From the NCBI GenBank assembly GCA_003288255.1, contig CP026600.1, positions 992,001 through 1,056,000 of the forward strand: a stretch of 64,000 nt of DNA, given 5' to 3'. The translations under genes and the position numbers were made by a program. The DNA is from Clostridiaceae bacterium 14S0207 (GTDB lineage: Bacteria > Bacillota > Clostridia > Clostridiales > Clostridiaceae). Below, in pieces: positions 34,140-44,450 of the stretch (the first letter of the stretch is position 1; each line of letters starts with the position of its first letter). Below the pieces are notes generated by a model that saw only the letters and a program-made list of their open reading frames with translations, did no database searches and was not told where the DNA came from.

Positions 34140-34143
34140 AATT

Positions 34144-34962
34144 TTATAAAGAGTTATAGAACTCTTTTAAAAGTAAAGCATCCTTTTCTAGTGCAGGACT
34201 TTCACAAATAATACATCCCTTTACTGAAAAGTCTTTTAAAGCTTTAAGACAAGCTTTATAATTAAAATCACTTTCTTCAAAAGGTAAATGATTTTTTTCA
34301 CCTTTTTCCCCATAATTAATACCAGACATATGCATATGTAAATCTTCTAATGCATTCATACCTAAATTATCTTTAACATACTGAAGGATTTTGCCAAAAT
34401 CTTCATAAGTTTTTAGAGAACCATTATATCTTGCATGAATATGAGAAAAATCAATACAGAGTCTACAACTAGGAACCTCTTTACATAAAGCAACTAATTC
34501 TTCTAAAGAACCAAATTGAGTTCTCTTGCCTGTAGTTTCTAATCTGTAATTAACTTTTCCGTTAGGAAGCCTTAAAAGATTATCTCTTATTGTATTATAA
34601 GTTTCTTCTTTTGAATCTTTAAGATAAAAACCAGGATGGAATACTAAGCTTCTTCCTTCAACTTTTTCTAAACCCTGAACTCCTTTTAAGATTCTTTCAA
34701 GAGATTTATCTATTTTTTCTTCTTCATCTGCATTTAAATTTATATAATAAGAACCATGGGCCGAAAGATAAAAATCCTTATCTAATTTTTCTTTTAGAAT
34801 TCCTTCTTTATTTTTATCTGTAACATTAACGGAACGTACGAAGGGTAATTCCATGGCATCCAATCCTATACTATGAAGATAGTAGATACCGGATTTGTAT
34901 GTGAATTTTTCTTCTCCAGTTCCTAGTGGAAGACCAGAGATACCAAATAATAATTTTTCCAT
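34144..34962 (-). CDS. Endonuclease IV-like TIM-barrel protein (AP endonuclease family)
   Basis: A 272-residue AP-endonuclease-2-family TIM barrel. LSAHGSYYINLN, LVFHPGFYLKDS, YRLETTGKRTQFGSLEEL, LCIDFSHIHARYNG, LHMHMSG and IICESPALEKD correspond to the metal-ligand strands of endonuclease IV (Nfo). It is predicted to cut at abasic sites, though Nfo-like barrels are broad and another substrate is possible. ATG 34962 follows GGAGTGA on the minus strand. It is the first gene of the operon with uvsE, which suggests that nicks by UvsE and abasic sites are handled together. Confidence 0.87.
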   Translation of the reverse strand: MEKLLFGISGLPLGTGEEKFTYKSGIYYLHSIGLDAMELPFVRSVNVTDKNKEGILKEKLDKDFYLSAHGSYYINLNADEEEKIDKSLERILKGVQGLEKVEGRSLVFHPGFYLKDSKEETYNTIRDNLLRLPNGKVNYRLETTGKRTQFGSLEELVALCKEVPSCRLCIDFSHIHARYNGSLKTYEDFGKILQYVKDNLGMNALEDLHMHMSGINYGEKGEKNHLPFEESDFNYKACLKALKDFSVKGCIICESPALEKDALLLKEFYNSL

Positions 34963-35008
34963 ATAATCACTCCAATTTCCTATGGTATAATAAATATTGT
35001 GTGCAATT

Positions 35009-35017
35009 ATTATAGCA
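35009..35017 (-). promoter_or_regulatory. Extended -10 promoter of the nfo-like/uvsE operon
   Basis: On the minus strand TGC-TATAAT (35017 down to 35009) forms a perfect extended -10 element. The -35 region is AT-rich without a clear TTGACA. It lies about 45 bp before the start codon at 34962. Confidence 0.55.
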
Positions 35018-35104
35018 TATAAACGTAATAATAAGTTTAAAATAATAATTAATATTATACAATAATTTTTATTAATTTAAAAGAGGGATAGGTGAATTTA
35101 ATAC

Positions 35105-36874
35105 ATGGAAAAGTTGTGGATTCTAAAGCGAATTAAAGGGGATTTAAGAGCCTTAGTTAAAAATACAGGAATAGAAGAGTTATTTATAAAAATTTTAATA
35201 AACAGAAATATAAAGGAACAAAAGGATATTATAAAATTTTTTAAAGGTAATTTAGATGATTTATATGAACCTTATATGATGAAGGATATGGAAAATGGAG
35301 TAGCAATAATAAAAAATGCTATACATGAGCAAAAAAATATAGTTATTTATGGTGATTATGATGTGGATGGTGTTAGTAGTACTGTAATTTTATATAAGGG
35401 TTTAAAAAGATGTGGAGCTAAGGTAAGTTATTATGTCCCTAATAGAGAAGAAGAAGGATATGGAATGTGCATTAGTGGAATACAAAAATTAAAGGAAGAA
35501 GGTGCACAGGTTATTTTAACTTGTGATAATGGAATATCGGCTTTAGAAGAGGTTAAATATGCCGTCAATGAAGGCATGGAAGTTGTAGTTACAGATCATC
35601 ACCAACTAAGTTTTAAAACTTTAGAAAATGGGGATAAAAAATATATTCTTCCAGAGGCACATGCAATAATAAATCCTCATAGAGAAGATTGTGAGTATCC
35701 ATTTAAAAAACTTTGTGGTGCAGGAATAGCGTATAAATTTGTCCAAGCTCTTTATAGACTTTTTAATATTAATAATAGTGAAACCTATGAACTTCTACAA
35801 TACGCATCCATAGCTACTATATGTGATGTAGTAGATCTGGTAGATGAAAATAGAATTATTGTTAAAGAAGGACTTAAATTAGTAAATCAAACAAATAATT
35901 TAGGATTAAGATGTCTTTTAAAAGAGTTAAATCTTGATGAAAGAGAAATAAAAGGATATAATGTTGGGTTTAATATAGGACCATGTATAAATGCTACAGG
36001 AAGATTAAAAACTGCAGATTTGTCCATAGAACTTTTATTAAGTGAAGATGAGGAAAAGGCAAAGAAACTTGCTAATACTTTATATGAATTAAATAAAACA
36101 AGACAAGAAATGACAATGGAAAATGTAGAAGAAATAATAGAAGAACTTAATGAGAAAAAAGATAGTTTAGGAAAAGTATTAGTTATATATAAGGAAAATG
36201 TTCATGAAAGTATAGCAGGAATTGTAGCTGGAAGAATAAAAGATCACTTTAATTTACCAACCATTGTACTTACTAAGGGTAAAGAAATGCCAAAGGGATC
36301 GGCAAGATCTATAGAAGGCTATAACATGTTTGAAGAACTTTTAAAATGCAAAGATTTAATTTATAAGTTTGGAGGACATCCAATGGCAGCAGGACTTTCC
36401 ATAGAGGAATGTAACATAGATAAATTAAGACAACAATTAAATCAAAATTGTACTTTATCAAAGGAAGAGTTAATGCCTAAAATTAAATTGGAAAATGTGT
36501 TACCTGAAAATTATAGTTCAAATAATTTTAGAGCGTATTTAGAAATGTTAGAGCCTTATGGAAAAGGAAATCCAAAACCACTATTTGGTGCTAAAAATAT
36601 TAAAGTTATTAAAGGAAGTATTTTAGGAAAAAATAAGAATGTACTTAAGCTTAATTTGAATATTAATAACAATATAGTCAAGGCTATAATGTTTAGCGAA
36701 CTTATGGAAGAGTTCATAGAAAATTTAAAAGAGGCTTATGGCGAATTGTATGTTCAACAAATTCTAAATGAAGGAGTACAAGATTTATATATGGATTTTG
36801 TTTTTTCGTTAGATATAAACGAGTACATGGGACGTAAATCCGTAGAACTTAGGGTTCAGGATTTTAGAATATAA
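35105..36874 (+). CDS. recJ: Single-stranded-DNA-specific exonuclease RecJ
   Basis: 5'-3' single-strand exonuclease for recombination and mismatch/base-excision repair. The 589-residue protein has the DHH-superfamily motifs VIYGDYDVDGVSST, TCDNGISA and VVTDHHQ, and the DHHA1 signature FGGHPMAAGLSIEE near residue 425, followed by the OB-like C-terminal domain. Length fits the standard RecJ core. ATG 35105 follows GAGGGATAGGTGA. It is divergent from the nfo-like/uvsE repair operon, so three repair genes sit together. Confidence 0.95.
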   Translation: MEKLWILKRIKGDLRALVKNTGIEELFIKILINRNIKEQKDIIKFFKGNLDDLYEPYMMKDMENGVAIIKNAIHEQKNIVIYGDYDVDGVSSTVILYKGLKRCGAKVSYYVPNREEEGYGMCISGIQKLKEEGAQVILTCDNGISALEEVKYAVNEGMEVVVTDHHQLSFKTLENGDKKYILPEAHAIINPHREDCEYPFKKLCGAGIAYKFVQALYRLFNINNSETYELLQYASIATICDVVDLVDENRIIVKEGLKLVNQTNNLGLRCLLKELNLDEREIKGYNVGFNIGPCINATGRLKTADLSIELLLSEDEEKAKKLANTLYELNKTRQEMTMENVEEIIEELNEKKDSLGKVLVIYKENVHESIAGIVAGRIKDHFNLPTIVLTKGKEMPKGSARSIEGYNMFEELLKCKDLIYKFGGHPMAAGLSIEECNIDKLRQQLNQNCTLSKEELMPKIKLENVLPENYSSNNFRAYLEMLEPYGKGNPKPLFGAKNIKVIKGSILGKNKNVLKLNLNINNNIVKAIMFSELMEEFIENLKEAYGELYVQQILNEGVQDLYMDFVFSLDINEYMGRKSVELRVQDFRI

Positions 36875-36984
36875 ATTAGAATATAAATAGTTATAGGATT
36901 AAGATATATATGGCTAAGCAAGTTATGCTAGGTATAGCTAGAAAACTAAATAAATTAAATCATATATAAATATAGATATATAAA

Positions 36985-37020
36985 GGATGTATACTTTTAC
37001 ATAGTGTACATCCTTATTTT
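36985..37020. terminator. Bidirectional intrinsic terminator after recJ
   Basis: GGATGTATAC pairs with GTGTACATCC (one G-U pair) within 36985-37013, followed by TTATTTTT on the plus strand. It also faces the end of the convergent ABC transporter gene. Confidence 0.72.
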
Positions 37021-37035
37021 TAAACATTTCAGAAA

Positions 37036-37716
37036 CTATGAACAAAGAGAATATTTTATGATTTCACCATCTTTAATAGTTATTACTCTGTCAGCAAGTT
37101 TGGCTATACTAGGGTCATGGGTAATCATTACAAGGGTTTGATTATACTTTTTTATTGAGGAAGTTAAAATTTCCAAGACCTCCTTACTATTCTGTGAATC
37201 TAAATTTCCAGTAGGTTCATCGGCAAAAATTATTTTTGGTTTGGATGCTAAAGCTCTAGCAATAGCAACTCTTTGTTGTTGTCCACCAGATAATTCATTA
37301 GGAAGATGAGTTTTTCGATTTTCTAGACCAAGATGGTTTAATAATTCTTGTATATAAGATTCATCTATTTTCTTGCCATCCATAAGAAGTGGAAGTTTAA
37401 CATTTTCTTCAATAGTTAGTATTGGAATCAGATTAAAAAATTGAAAAATAAAGCCTATGTTAAGTCTTCTGAATTTTGATAAATCTGTTTCTTCCATTTT
37501 ATATAAATCAAATCCGTTTATATATACATGGCCAGCAGAAGGTTTATCAAGACCAGCCAAAAGATGTAATAGAGTGCTTTTGCCGGAACCACTAGGGCCT
37601 ACTATAGCAGTAAATCCTTCTTTTTTTATAGTAATATTAGTAGGTTTTAATGCTTTTACAGCATTGGTTCCTATACCATAAGTTTTCTGCAAGTAGGTAG
37701 TTTTTAATATATCCAT
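37036..37716 (-). CDS. ABC transporter ATP-binding protein (MacB/LolD type)
   Basis: A 226-residue ATPase of the FtsX-permease-linked class. Walker A is GPSGSGKST, the signature motif LSGGQQQRVAIARAL and Walker B IIFADEPTGNLDS, followed by the TGNLDS D-loop typical of MacB/LolD/SalX ATPases. The start is ATG 37716 behind a perfect AGGAGGA at 37722-37728; the open frame continues to 37830 without another ribosome binding site. The cognate permease gene is divergent on the other side of a 299-bp intergenic region and is frameshifted, so the system may be inactive. Likely role: export of peptides or antimicrobials. Confidence 0.93.
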   Translation of the reverse strand: MDILKTTYLQKTYGIGTNAVKALKPTNITIKKEGFTAIVGPSGSGKSTLLHLLAGLDKPSAGHVYINGFDLYKMEETDLSKFRRLNIGFIFQFFNLIPILTIEENVKLPLLMDGKKIDESYIQELLNHLGLENRKTHLPNELSGGQQQRVAIARALASKPKIIFADEPTGNLDSQNSKEVLEILTSSIKKYNQTLVMITHDPSIAKLADRVITIKDGEIIKYSLCS

Positions 37717-38015
37717 AATAATCCTCCTAAAATTTAAATTATAATTTCTGAGTGTTTGAAAATTTAAAAAACTATAATGATAAGAATTTAAAAGCATTAA
37801 AATTAAGTGATATAAATTTTTTAAACGCAATATACATGAAAAAATATACTAATATTATAGCATATAACAAATAAGTATATTTTTTTATAATTTTAAAGCA
37901 ATATCATATAAGTCTGATATAATAATATTTAATATACAATGTTAGGCTATAATTATTTATTCTAGAATATATTTTTATTTTAAGAAATACAAAAATAAAT
38001 AAAAGGAGAGTAAAT

Positions 38016-40507
38016 ATGAAAAGTTTTTGGGAGCTTATACCGAAATATTTAGTTAAAAATAAAAAGAGAAATTTATTTGTAGCAATAAGTATAGTCTTAG
38101 CAATTACATTGATAACATCTTTAGGCATAATAATTCAAACTTTTAAACAATCTAAATTGAAGCAATTAATTTATGATAATGGAGGTGATTATGATCTAAC
38201 AATTTCGTATGCAAGTAGCAATAAAAAACAAGTTGAATCTATATATAAACAAGATTATATAGATAATAGAACGAAGTTTTTAGAAATAGGTGATGCTAAA
38301 GTAAATAATTCAGAATATTTTGTTAATATTGTGGGATATGATGATCAAGCTAAAGATTTATTTAAGTTTAAGTTATTAAAAGGACGTTTTCCTAAAAAAG
38401 ATAATGAAATAGCTTTGGAAGGATGGGTGTTAGAACAATTTAAGGTTACTCCTAAAATAGGTGATAAAATAAATTTACCCTGTGAACTGAAAAGAGGGAA
38501 AAATGATATTGGCATAGACAATGAATTCACACTAGTAGGTATCTTTGATTATAAATTTAATAATAATTGTAATAAAAACATAGCTAAAGGGTATATTACC
38601 ATGAATTCAGCAGAGAAAAAAGTATCTAATAATTTTAAGGTATACCAAGAAAACATAAAATTAAAAAAGGATATGTCTATTCAAAATGCATATAAAAAGT
38701 TTACATGTATAACGGAAGAAAATAAGGTTGATGTGAAAAAAAATACCGATAAAGAGTTTGTTTTAAATGGATTAAAATCTATTGAGTATATAAATTTTAC
38801 ATTAAATTTGGTTGTTTGTGTTATATCTAGTATATTAATTTATAATGTTTTTAATACTTCCATAGTCCAGAGAGTTAAAGAATTAGGCATGTTAAGGGCG
38901 TTGGGAAGTACTCCTATGGAAATTATGATATTAATAATAGGAGAAGGAGTGTTATTAGGAATTATATTTATACCTATAAGTGTTTTATTAGGTAATTATA
39001 TTTGCAAAATGGTTATGAGTGTAAATAAGCTTAATGGATTATTTACAGGAGGAATAATAGTTCCTAAAAAAACTATTATATTTTCATTTATATTTGGATT
39101 TCTGTGTATATTTTTAGGTACGTTTTCATCTGGAAGAAAAGCAGCAAAGATTTCACCTATGGAAGCTATAAGAACAAAAGACTCTTTAGATACAAAAATC
39201 AAAAAAACAAACAAAATCTCATTTAAAAATAATAAGAAATTCATAAAAAATATGGCCTATCTTAATATTAATAGAAACAGAAAAAAATTTATCTCTACAG
39301 TCATTTCATTAAGTATAAGTATAATGATGTTTTTATTGGTAAATTATATAATAAATTGTTCAGATCCAATAGAGAATTTAAAAAATAATATGGGTGGAGA
39401 TTTTATTGTAAATTGCAATGATTTTTATATAAATGAGAGATATATAAAACAAATAGAAAACTTAGATCATATAAAGAAAATTAAAAAGAATAAAATACAA
39501 AATACATTTATAAAAATTTCTAAAGAAAGTGTTACAAAGGATGGAATTAAGCACTTACAAGAAGTGAGTAAGAATGATCAATACTTAGAAAGTAATCTGA
39601 AAAATAATATATATGGATTTCATGGAGAAATACATGCCTTTGATGATGAAAAATGTAAAAAATAAAAGAAAATATAGATAAAAAAAATAATATCTTAGAT
39701 AAAACAAATAAAGAACCAAGTGTTATCTTGGTGCAAAATGTTAATTATAATAACTATACCAATTTAAAGGTAGGGGATAATATAGAAATTGAAGTTCCTG
39801 TATTTAAAAAAGGAAAGTTTGCATATACAGCTACTAAAAAGGTAAAAGTAGGAGCAATACTTAAAGAAAAGTTTTTTCAGGTAAAGGACGGAATGTTGTC
39901 TTTAGCTATAATAATGGATAATAAGACTGCAGAACAAAAGTTGAACTTTAAAGGTTATCAAGAAATTAAAATTAAGTTAGATTCAAAAAAGAGTTATGAT
40001 TATGTAGAAAAAAACTTAAAATCATTAATAAAAGGAAAACCAAATTTAAATTTAATTTCTTACAAAGAAGAGTTAAATAAAGTAAAACAATCTAATCGAA
40101 AAACTTCTTTAGTTTTATACTGTTTTGTAGGAATTGTAGCTTTAGTAAGTATAGTGAATATATTTAATATAATGGGTATGAATGTTATTTTAAGAAAAAA
40201 AGAATTGAATATGTTAAGAGCAGTTGGTATGAGTAAGAGAGAATTAAGTGAAATGATAGAATGTAAAGGAAATATATATGGAATTAGTTCTGTAGTAATG
40301 GGAATTATTTTAGGTAGTATTGGTACGTATATATTTTATATTTGTACTAGGAAAAATTTGATGCCTAATATGACATGGAATATATCAATAACTTTAATTA
40401 TTTTTATGAGTTTAATAGTTCTAGGCATATGCTTTATAGCAAGTCTAAGTGCTAGCAAATTAATAAATAATAAAAGCATAGTAGATTCTATAAGAGATAT
40501 AGAATAA
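38016..40507 (+). pseudogene. FtsX-like ABC permease, interrupted by a single-base frameshift
   Basis: Two abutting frames (38016-39665 and 39662-40507) together encode a permease of about 830 residues. They contain two MacB-type periplasmic regions and two FtsX domains (VQRVKELGMLRALGSTPMEI and LRKKELNMLRAVGMSKREL). The first frame ends ...DDEKCKK-stop. The second, read upstream of its first start codon, continues without a gap as KIKENIDKKNNILDKTNKEP and onward. The break is at an A6 run (39657-39662); one more A would restore a single frame. It could be a real mutation, phase variation, polymerase slippage or a sequencing error. Divergent from the matching ATPase gene. GGAGAG precedes ATG 38016. 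Confidence 0.88.
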
Positions 40508-40528
40508 CAAAAATAAGGCTGAAAATAC

Positions 40529-40570
40529 AAATAGGATGTATAGCTTATTAAAAGTTATACATCCTATTTT
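40529..40570. terminator. Intrinsic terminator after the permease
   Basis: AAATAGGATGTATA (from 40529) pairs with TATACATCCTATTT (to about 40570), with AAGCTT-like extra pairing near the loop. A and T runs on the two sides make it usable in both directions. Confidence 0.78.
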
Positions 40571-40576
40571 AAATTT

Positions 40577-40620
40577 ATAAACTAATAAACATAAGTTTAT
40601 CTTTAAAAGTATTAGTTTAT
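40577..40620. repeat. Inverted repeat, possible SASP terminator
   Basis: ATAAACTAATA (40577-40587) and its exact reverse complement (40610-40620) flank a 22-nt loop. It lies downstream of the minus-strand SASP gene at 40739; on that strand it is followed by TAAATTT, a weak U-tract. Confidence 0.4.
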
Positions 40621-40738
40621 ATAATTTTTAAGAATAAAACATATAATACGTTCTATCTTAAAGTTATTGCACTAATTTCTATTCTAGATTAATGCTTATA
40701 TAAACTATTTTAAAGTTATCTAGTAGATTACTTAGAAA

Positions 40739-40918
40739 TTATAGATTTCTTTCGTATTGTTCTACCATTTTTTTAACCATTTCTCCCCCAACAGATCCAC
40801 ATTCTTTAGAAGTTAAGTTACCATTGTATTCTGTAAAGTTTACTCCTAATTCTTTTGCAGTTTCCATTTTAAAGTTATATAATCCTTGTCTTGCTTCTGG
40901 TACTAAAGTCTTAGCCAT
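40739..40918 (-). CDS. Alpha/beta-type small acid-soluble spore protein
   Basis: A 59-residue SASP: MAKTLVPEARQGLYNFKMET, then AKELGVNF, and SVGGEMVKKMVEQYERNL at the C-terminus. These proteins coat spore DNA, protect it from UV and heat, and are degraded at germination; the germination-protease site lies in FKMETAKELG. It contains Cys40 (SKECGSVGG), where the other copy has Ala. AGGGAGGAA precedes ATG 40918. It is the second of two tandem SASP genes and should be made in the forespore under sigma-G, though I could not see a convincing sigma-G promoter. Confidence 0.93.
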   Translation of the reverse strand: MAKTLVPEARQGLYNFKMETAKELGVNFTEYNGNLTSKECGSVGGEMVKKMVEQYERNL

Positions 40919-40991
40919 TTTAAATTCCTCCCTTTACCCTTATCAAAGTTATATTAGAATTTTAGTATAAAATAATCATTTAAAAGTTTAA

Positions 40992-41186
40992 TTATTTTAT
41001 ACCGTTTTCATATTGTTGAACCATTTTTTTAACCATTTCTCCACCGATAGATCCAGCTTCTTTAGCAGTTAAGTCTCCATTGTAACCATTTTTTAATTGA
41101 ACACCTAATTCTTTAGCTGTTTCCATTTTGAATTGGCTTAATTTACCTTTAGCTTCTGGAACTAATGTTTTATTTGAGTAGCTCAT
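40992..41186 (-). CDS. Alpha/beta-type small acid-soluble spore protein
   Basis: A 64-residue SASP, MSYSNKTLVPEAKGKLSQ and onwards, with FKMETAKELGV (germination protease site) and SIGGEMVKKMVQQYENG. It is about 65% identical by eye to the SASP at 40739. ATG 41186 is chosen because AGGAGGTGAAAAAC precedes it; the upstream GTG at 41195 lies inside that ribosome binding site. Tandem SASP genes are common in clostridia and usually arise by duplication. Confidence 0.95.
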   Translation of the reverse strand: MSYSNKTLVPEAKGKLSQFKMETAKELGVQLKNGYNGDLTAKEAGSIGGEMVKKMVQQYENGIK

Positions 41187-41571
41187 GTTTTTCACCTCCT
41201 TTGTTCCTTTGTAATCTTATTTTGTCCGATAGGTAAAATATTATATTAGTGTATTTGCGGTAATTATAGAAATTGTATACCAATATTTCCATTTAATAGT
41301 TGGAAAATAGAAGGGTTATAAGAGAAAAAGCCTTGTAAGTTCTAGGATGAAGAGATTTATAAAAAATAAAGTTTAAAATAATAAAGTTTAAAATAATAAA
41401 GTTTAAAATAACAATATCTAAATAGGATTAATAGTATATTAATAGTGGAGAAATATAGGGTATAATTAAAGAAATAGATTAAATTTTTTTTCAAATGCTT
41501 TATAATGAATAGGCAATTAAAATTTTAATAAATTTTTTTTAAAAGCTAAAATAAAAGGTAGGTTGATGATT
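41187..41571. other. Intergenic region between the divergent SASP and murG genes
   Basis: This 385-bp AT-rich region should hold the forespore promoter of the SASP genes and the promoter of murG. I could not assign either with confidence. It contains three tandem 15-bp repeats at 41365-41409. Confidence 0.5.
41365..41409. repeat. Three tandem 15-bp repeats
   Basis: AATAAAGTTTAAAAT occurs three times without interruption (41365-41379, 41380-41394, 41395-41409), about 160 bp upstream of murG. Such short tandem arrays can vary in copy number between strains. Confidence 0.9.
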
Positions 41572-42654
41572 ATGAGTAAACATACGATTATAATGACAGG
41601 TGGAGGATCAGCAGGACATGTAACACCAAATTTAGCTTTGATTCCTAAGTTAAAAGAAGAAGGATATGAAATAAAATATATAGGAAGTATTAATGGAATT
41701 GAGAGAAAAATTATTGAAGATGCAGGAATAGAGTATTTTCCAATACAAAGCGGAAAACTTAGAAGATATTTCGATATGAAAAATTTTTCTGATCCATTCA
41801 AAGTAATTAAGGGGATTTTTCAAGCAAAGAAAATTATAAAAAGGGAAAAACCAGATATAATTTTTTCAAAGGGTGGATTTGTTTCAGTTCCAGTAGTTAT
41901 GGGTGCACATTTTAATAAAATACCTGTTATAGCACATGAATGTGACATGACTCCAGGACTTGCAAATAGAATAGTTACACCATATTGTAATAAAGTTTGT
42001 GTGACATTTCCAGAAACTTTAAAACATATAAAAGATAATAAGGGAGTTTTAACAGGACTTCCAATTAGAGAAGAATTATTCCAAGGTAGCAAAGAAAAAG
42101 GATTAGAAATCTGTAATTTTAAGGGTGATAAACCAGTTTTACTTATAATAGGTGGAAGTTTAGGCTCTGTTGTTATAAATAATGCAATTAGAGATTCTTT
42201 AGATAAACTTTTGAAAACATATAATATAATCCATATATGTGGAAAGGGACATTTAGATAAAAATAAAGAGGGGTTAAAAGGATATAAACAATTTGAATAT
42301 GTAAGTGATGAATTAAAACATTTAATGAAAGCTACAGATTATTTTATATCAAGAGCTGGTGCTAATACAATTTTTGAATTATTAGCATTAAAAAAACCTC
42401 ATATATTAGTTCCATTATCCCAAAAAGCTAGTAGAGGAGATCAAATTTTAAATTCAAGATCCTTTGAAAAAATGGGTTACAGTATGATAATTGAAGAAGA
42501 AAAACTTAATGGAGAACTTTTAGTAGAAAAGTTAAAAGAATTAGAAAAAGATAAAGATAAATATGTAAATGCTATGAAAAATAGTAATAGTAGAGATGCA
42601 GTTTTAAACATCGTAAATTTAATTAAAGAGTATACTAGAAAAAATACAAAATAA
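41572..42654 (+). CDS. murG: UDP-GlcNAc:lipid I N-acetylglucosaminyltransferase MurG
   Basis: Adds N-acetylglucosamine to lipid I to make lipid II, at the inner face of the membrane. The 360-residue GT-B fold enzyme has the glycine-rich loop [56 protein letters not shown] and the donor-site [23 protein letters not shown] region. The start is taken as ATG 41572 ([11 protein letters not shown]), 9 bases after AAAGGTAGG; ATG 41566 and TTG 41563 are alternatives. It stands outside a dcw cluster, next to SASP genes and a nuclease. Confidence 0.94.
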   Translation: MSKHTIIMTGGGSAGHVTPNLALIPKLKEEGYEIKYIGSINGIERKIIEDAGIEYFPIQSGKLRRYFDMKNFSDPFKVIKGIFQAKKIIKREKPDIIFSKGGFVSVPVVMGAHFNKIPVIAHECDMTPGLANRIVTPYCNKVCVTFPETLKHIKDNKGVLTGLPIREELFQGSKEKGLEICNFKGDKPVLLIIGGSLGSVVINNAIRDSLDKLLKTYNIIHICGKGHLDKNKEGLKGYKQFEYVSDELKHLMKATDYFISRAGANTIFELLALKKPHILVPLSQKASRGDQILNSRSFEKMGYSMIIEEEKLNGELLVEKLKELEKDKDKYVNAMKNSNSRDAVLNIVNLIKEYTRKNTK

Positions 42655-42674
42655 TTATATTTGGAGGTGCTACT

Positions 42675-44189
42675 TTGAAAATTAAGTTTTTTGGGGCTGC
42701 AAAAAGAGTTACAGGATCTTGCCATATGCTTATTATTAATGGAAGAAAGGTATTATTAGATTGTGGACTATTACAGGGTAAAGATGAAAGTGAAGTAGGA
42801 AATGAAAATTTTAATTTTAACCCGAAAGAAATAGAATTTGTGATATTATCTCATGCACATATAGATCATAGCGGAAGAATACCATTACTTTATAAAAAAG
42901 GATTTAAAGGAACTGTAATTTGTACTAATGCTACTAAGGATTTATGTTCTGTGATGTTGCCAGATAGTGGGTATATTCAAGAAATGGAAACAGAATGGAA
43001 AAATAGAAAAAGAAGACGACAAGGTTTGCAACCAATAGAACCTCTTTATACTTCTAAGATTGCAGAACTTTCTACCTATCTTTTTACAGGTTATCCTTAT
43101 GAAGAACTTATAGAAGTATTCCCAGGACTTAAAATTAAATTCAAAGATGCAGGACACCTTTTAGGTTCTGCCATAACAGAACTTTTTATAAAAGAAGAAG
43201 GAAAAGAAGAAATTAAAATAGTTTATACAGGAGACCTAGGCAATGAAAATATACCTCTTATTAAATCTCCTTGTAAAATAGATTATGCAGATTATGTAAT
43301 TATGGAAACTACTTATGGAAACAGATATCATGATAGAATTCAAAAAGAATTTTCAAAGTTAGCAGAAATTATAATAAAAACTATCAGGAGAGGAGGGAAT
43401 GTAATAATTCCCTCTTTTGCAGTAGGAAGAGCACAAGAAGTAATATATGTATTAAAAAATTATGTGGAAAATAAAATATTAAATAATATAAAAGTCTATG
43501 TAGATAGTCCATTAGCATCACAAGCTACAGAAATCTTTAAGAAAAATGAAAATGAATTTAATCATAAAGTACGAAATGAAATTCTAAATGGAGATAATCC
43601 ATTAGATTTTAATGGATTAAAATTCACATCTACACCAGGAGATTCCATGCGACTTAATAAAATGCAAGAAGGAGCTATTATAATTTCAGCTAGTGGTATG
43701 TGTGAAGCAGGAAGAATTAGGCATCATTTAAAACATAACTTATGGAGACAAGAATGTTCAATAGTATTTGTTGGGTATCAAGCAGAAGGAACACTAGGGC
43801 GTTCGCTATTGGAAGGAAATAAAAAGGTTAAAATATTTGGGGAAGAAATAGCTGTTAATGCTGAAATATATACATTACAAGGAATGTCCGGACATGCAGA
43901 TAGAGCAGGTCTTTATAAATTTATTGATTTTTTCAAACAAAAGCCTAAGGAAATTATTTTAGTTCATGGAGATAAAGAAGAACAAGAGAGTTTTTATAAT
44001 CTTTTAAAAAGTAATGAGTATAAAGTAAGAATTGCAAGTTTGGGGGAGACTTATTTTATAGAAGAGGAAGAAATTATAGATTATTCAATAAGAGATAAGT
44101 TAATAAAAACTATTGAAGGTTTTGGTGAAATTAATGAAATAAACAAACATTTAATTCTTCAGAAGTTACAAGATATTTTAACTGAATAA
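42675..44189 (+). CDS. MBL-fold beta-CASP nuclease (CPSF/Ysh1-like)
   Basis: A 504-residue metallo-beta-lactamase of the beta-CASP/RMMBL class, related to RNA-processing exonucleases and eukaryotic CPSF-73. Metal ligands are in SHAHIDHSGRIP, DAGHLLGSA and YTGDLGNE. The beta-CASP part has NVIIPSFAVGRAQEV, SASGMCEAGRIRHHL and ALQ-type LQGMSGHADRAGL, and the RMMBL end has LVHGDKEEQESF. Predicted to cut or trim RNA in the cytosol; the substrate is unknown. The start is TTG 42675 behind GGAGGTG. It lies 20 bp after murG and probably shares its transcript. Confidence 0.92.
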   Translation: MKIKFFGAAKRVTGSCHMLIINGRKVLLDCGLLQGKDESEVGNENFNFNPKEIEFVILSHAHIDHSGRIPLLYKKGFKGTVICTNATKDLCSVMLPDSGYIQEMETEWKNRKRRRQGLQPIEPLYTSKIAELSTYLFTGYPYEELIEVFPGLKIKFKDAGHLLGSAITELFIKEEGKEEIKIVYTGDLGNENIPLIKSPCKIDYADYVIMETTYGNRYHDRIQKEFSKLAEIIIKTIRRGGNVIIPSFAVGRAQEVIYVLKNYVENKILNNIKVYVDSPLASQATEIFKKNENEFNHKVRNEILNGDNPLDFNGLKFTSTPGDSMRLNKMQEGAIIISASGMCEAGRIRHHLKHNLWRQECSIVFVGYQAEGTLGRSLLEGNKKVKIFGEEIAVNAEIYTLQGMSGHADRAGLYKFIDFFKQKPKEIILVHGDKEEQESFYNLLKSNEYKVRIASLGETYFIEEEEIIDYSIRDKLIKTIEGFGEINEINKHLILQKLQDILTE

Positions 44190-44292
44190 TTGAAAATTAA
44201 ATATAAAAATAAGAATGGATATTTAAATAAGTATTATGTGTAATAAGTGATATTAGATGTTTTGAATGAATTATATTAAAATTGAAACTACT

Positions 44293-44320
44293 TTGATAAA
44301 CCAATTTGAGAGTATATAAT
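44293..44320 (+). promoter_or_regulatory. Distal promoter of the pyruvate oxidoreductase gene
   Basis: TTGATA (44293-44298), a 16-bp spacer and TATAAT (44315-44320). Confidence 0.6.
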
Positions 44321-44420
44321 AGAGGGTGTAGAAAACAAGAGAAAACAAGCTATTTTTCAAGAAAAATATAAATAATAAATAATTATATTAATTAAAAAAT
44401 AACAAATATTATGTTTGCTA

Positions 44421-44450
44421 TTTACATTATAGGTTTTAAAGTGGTATATT
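44421..44450 (+). promoter_or_regulatory. Proximal promoter of the pyruvate oxidoreductase gene
   Basis: TTTACA (44421-44426), an 18-bp spacer and TATATT (44445-44450), leaving a leader of about 130 nt. Confidence 0.55.

Noticed and set aside
41365-41409. Three 15-bp direct repeats as a possible CRISPR remnant
   Set aside because: The repeats are contiguous with no spacers, are pure A/T apart from one G, and there are no cas genes in the window.
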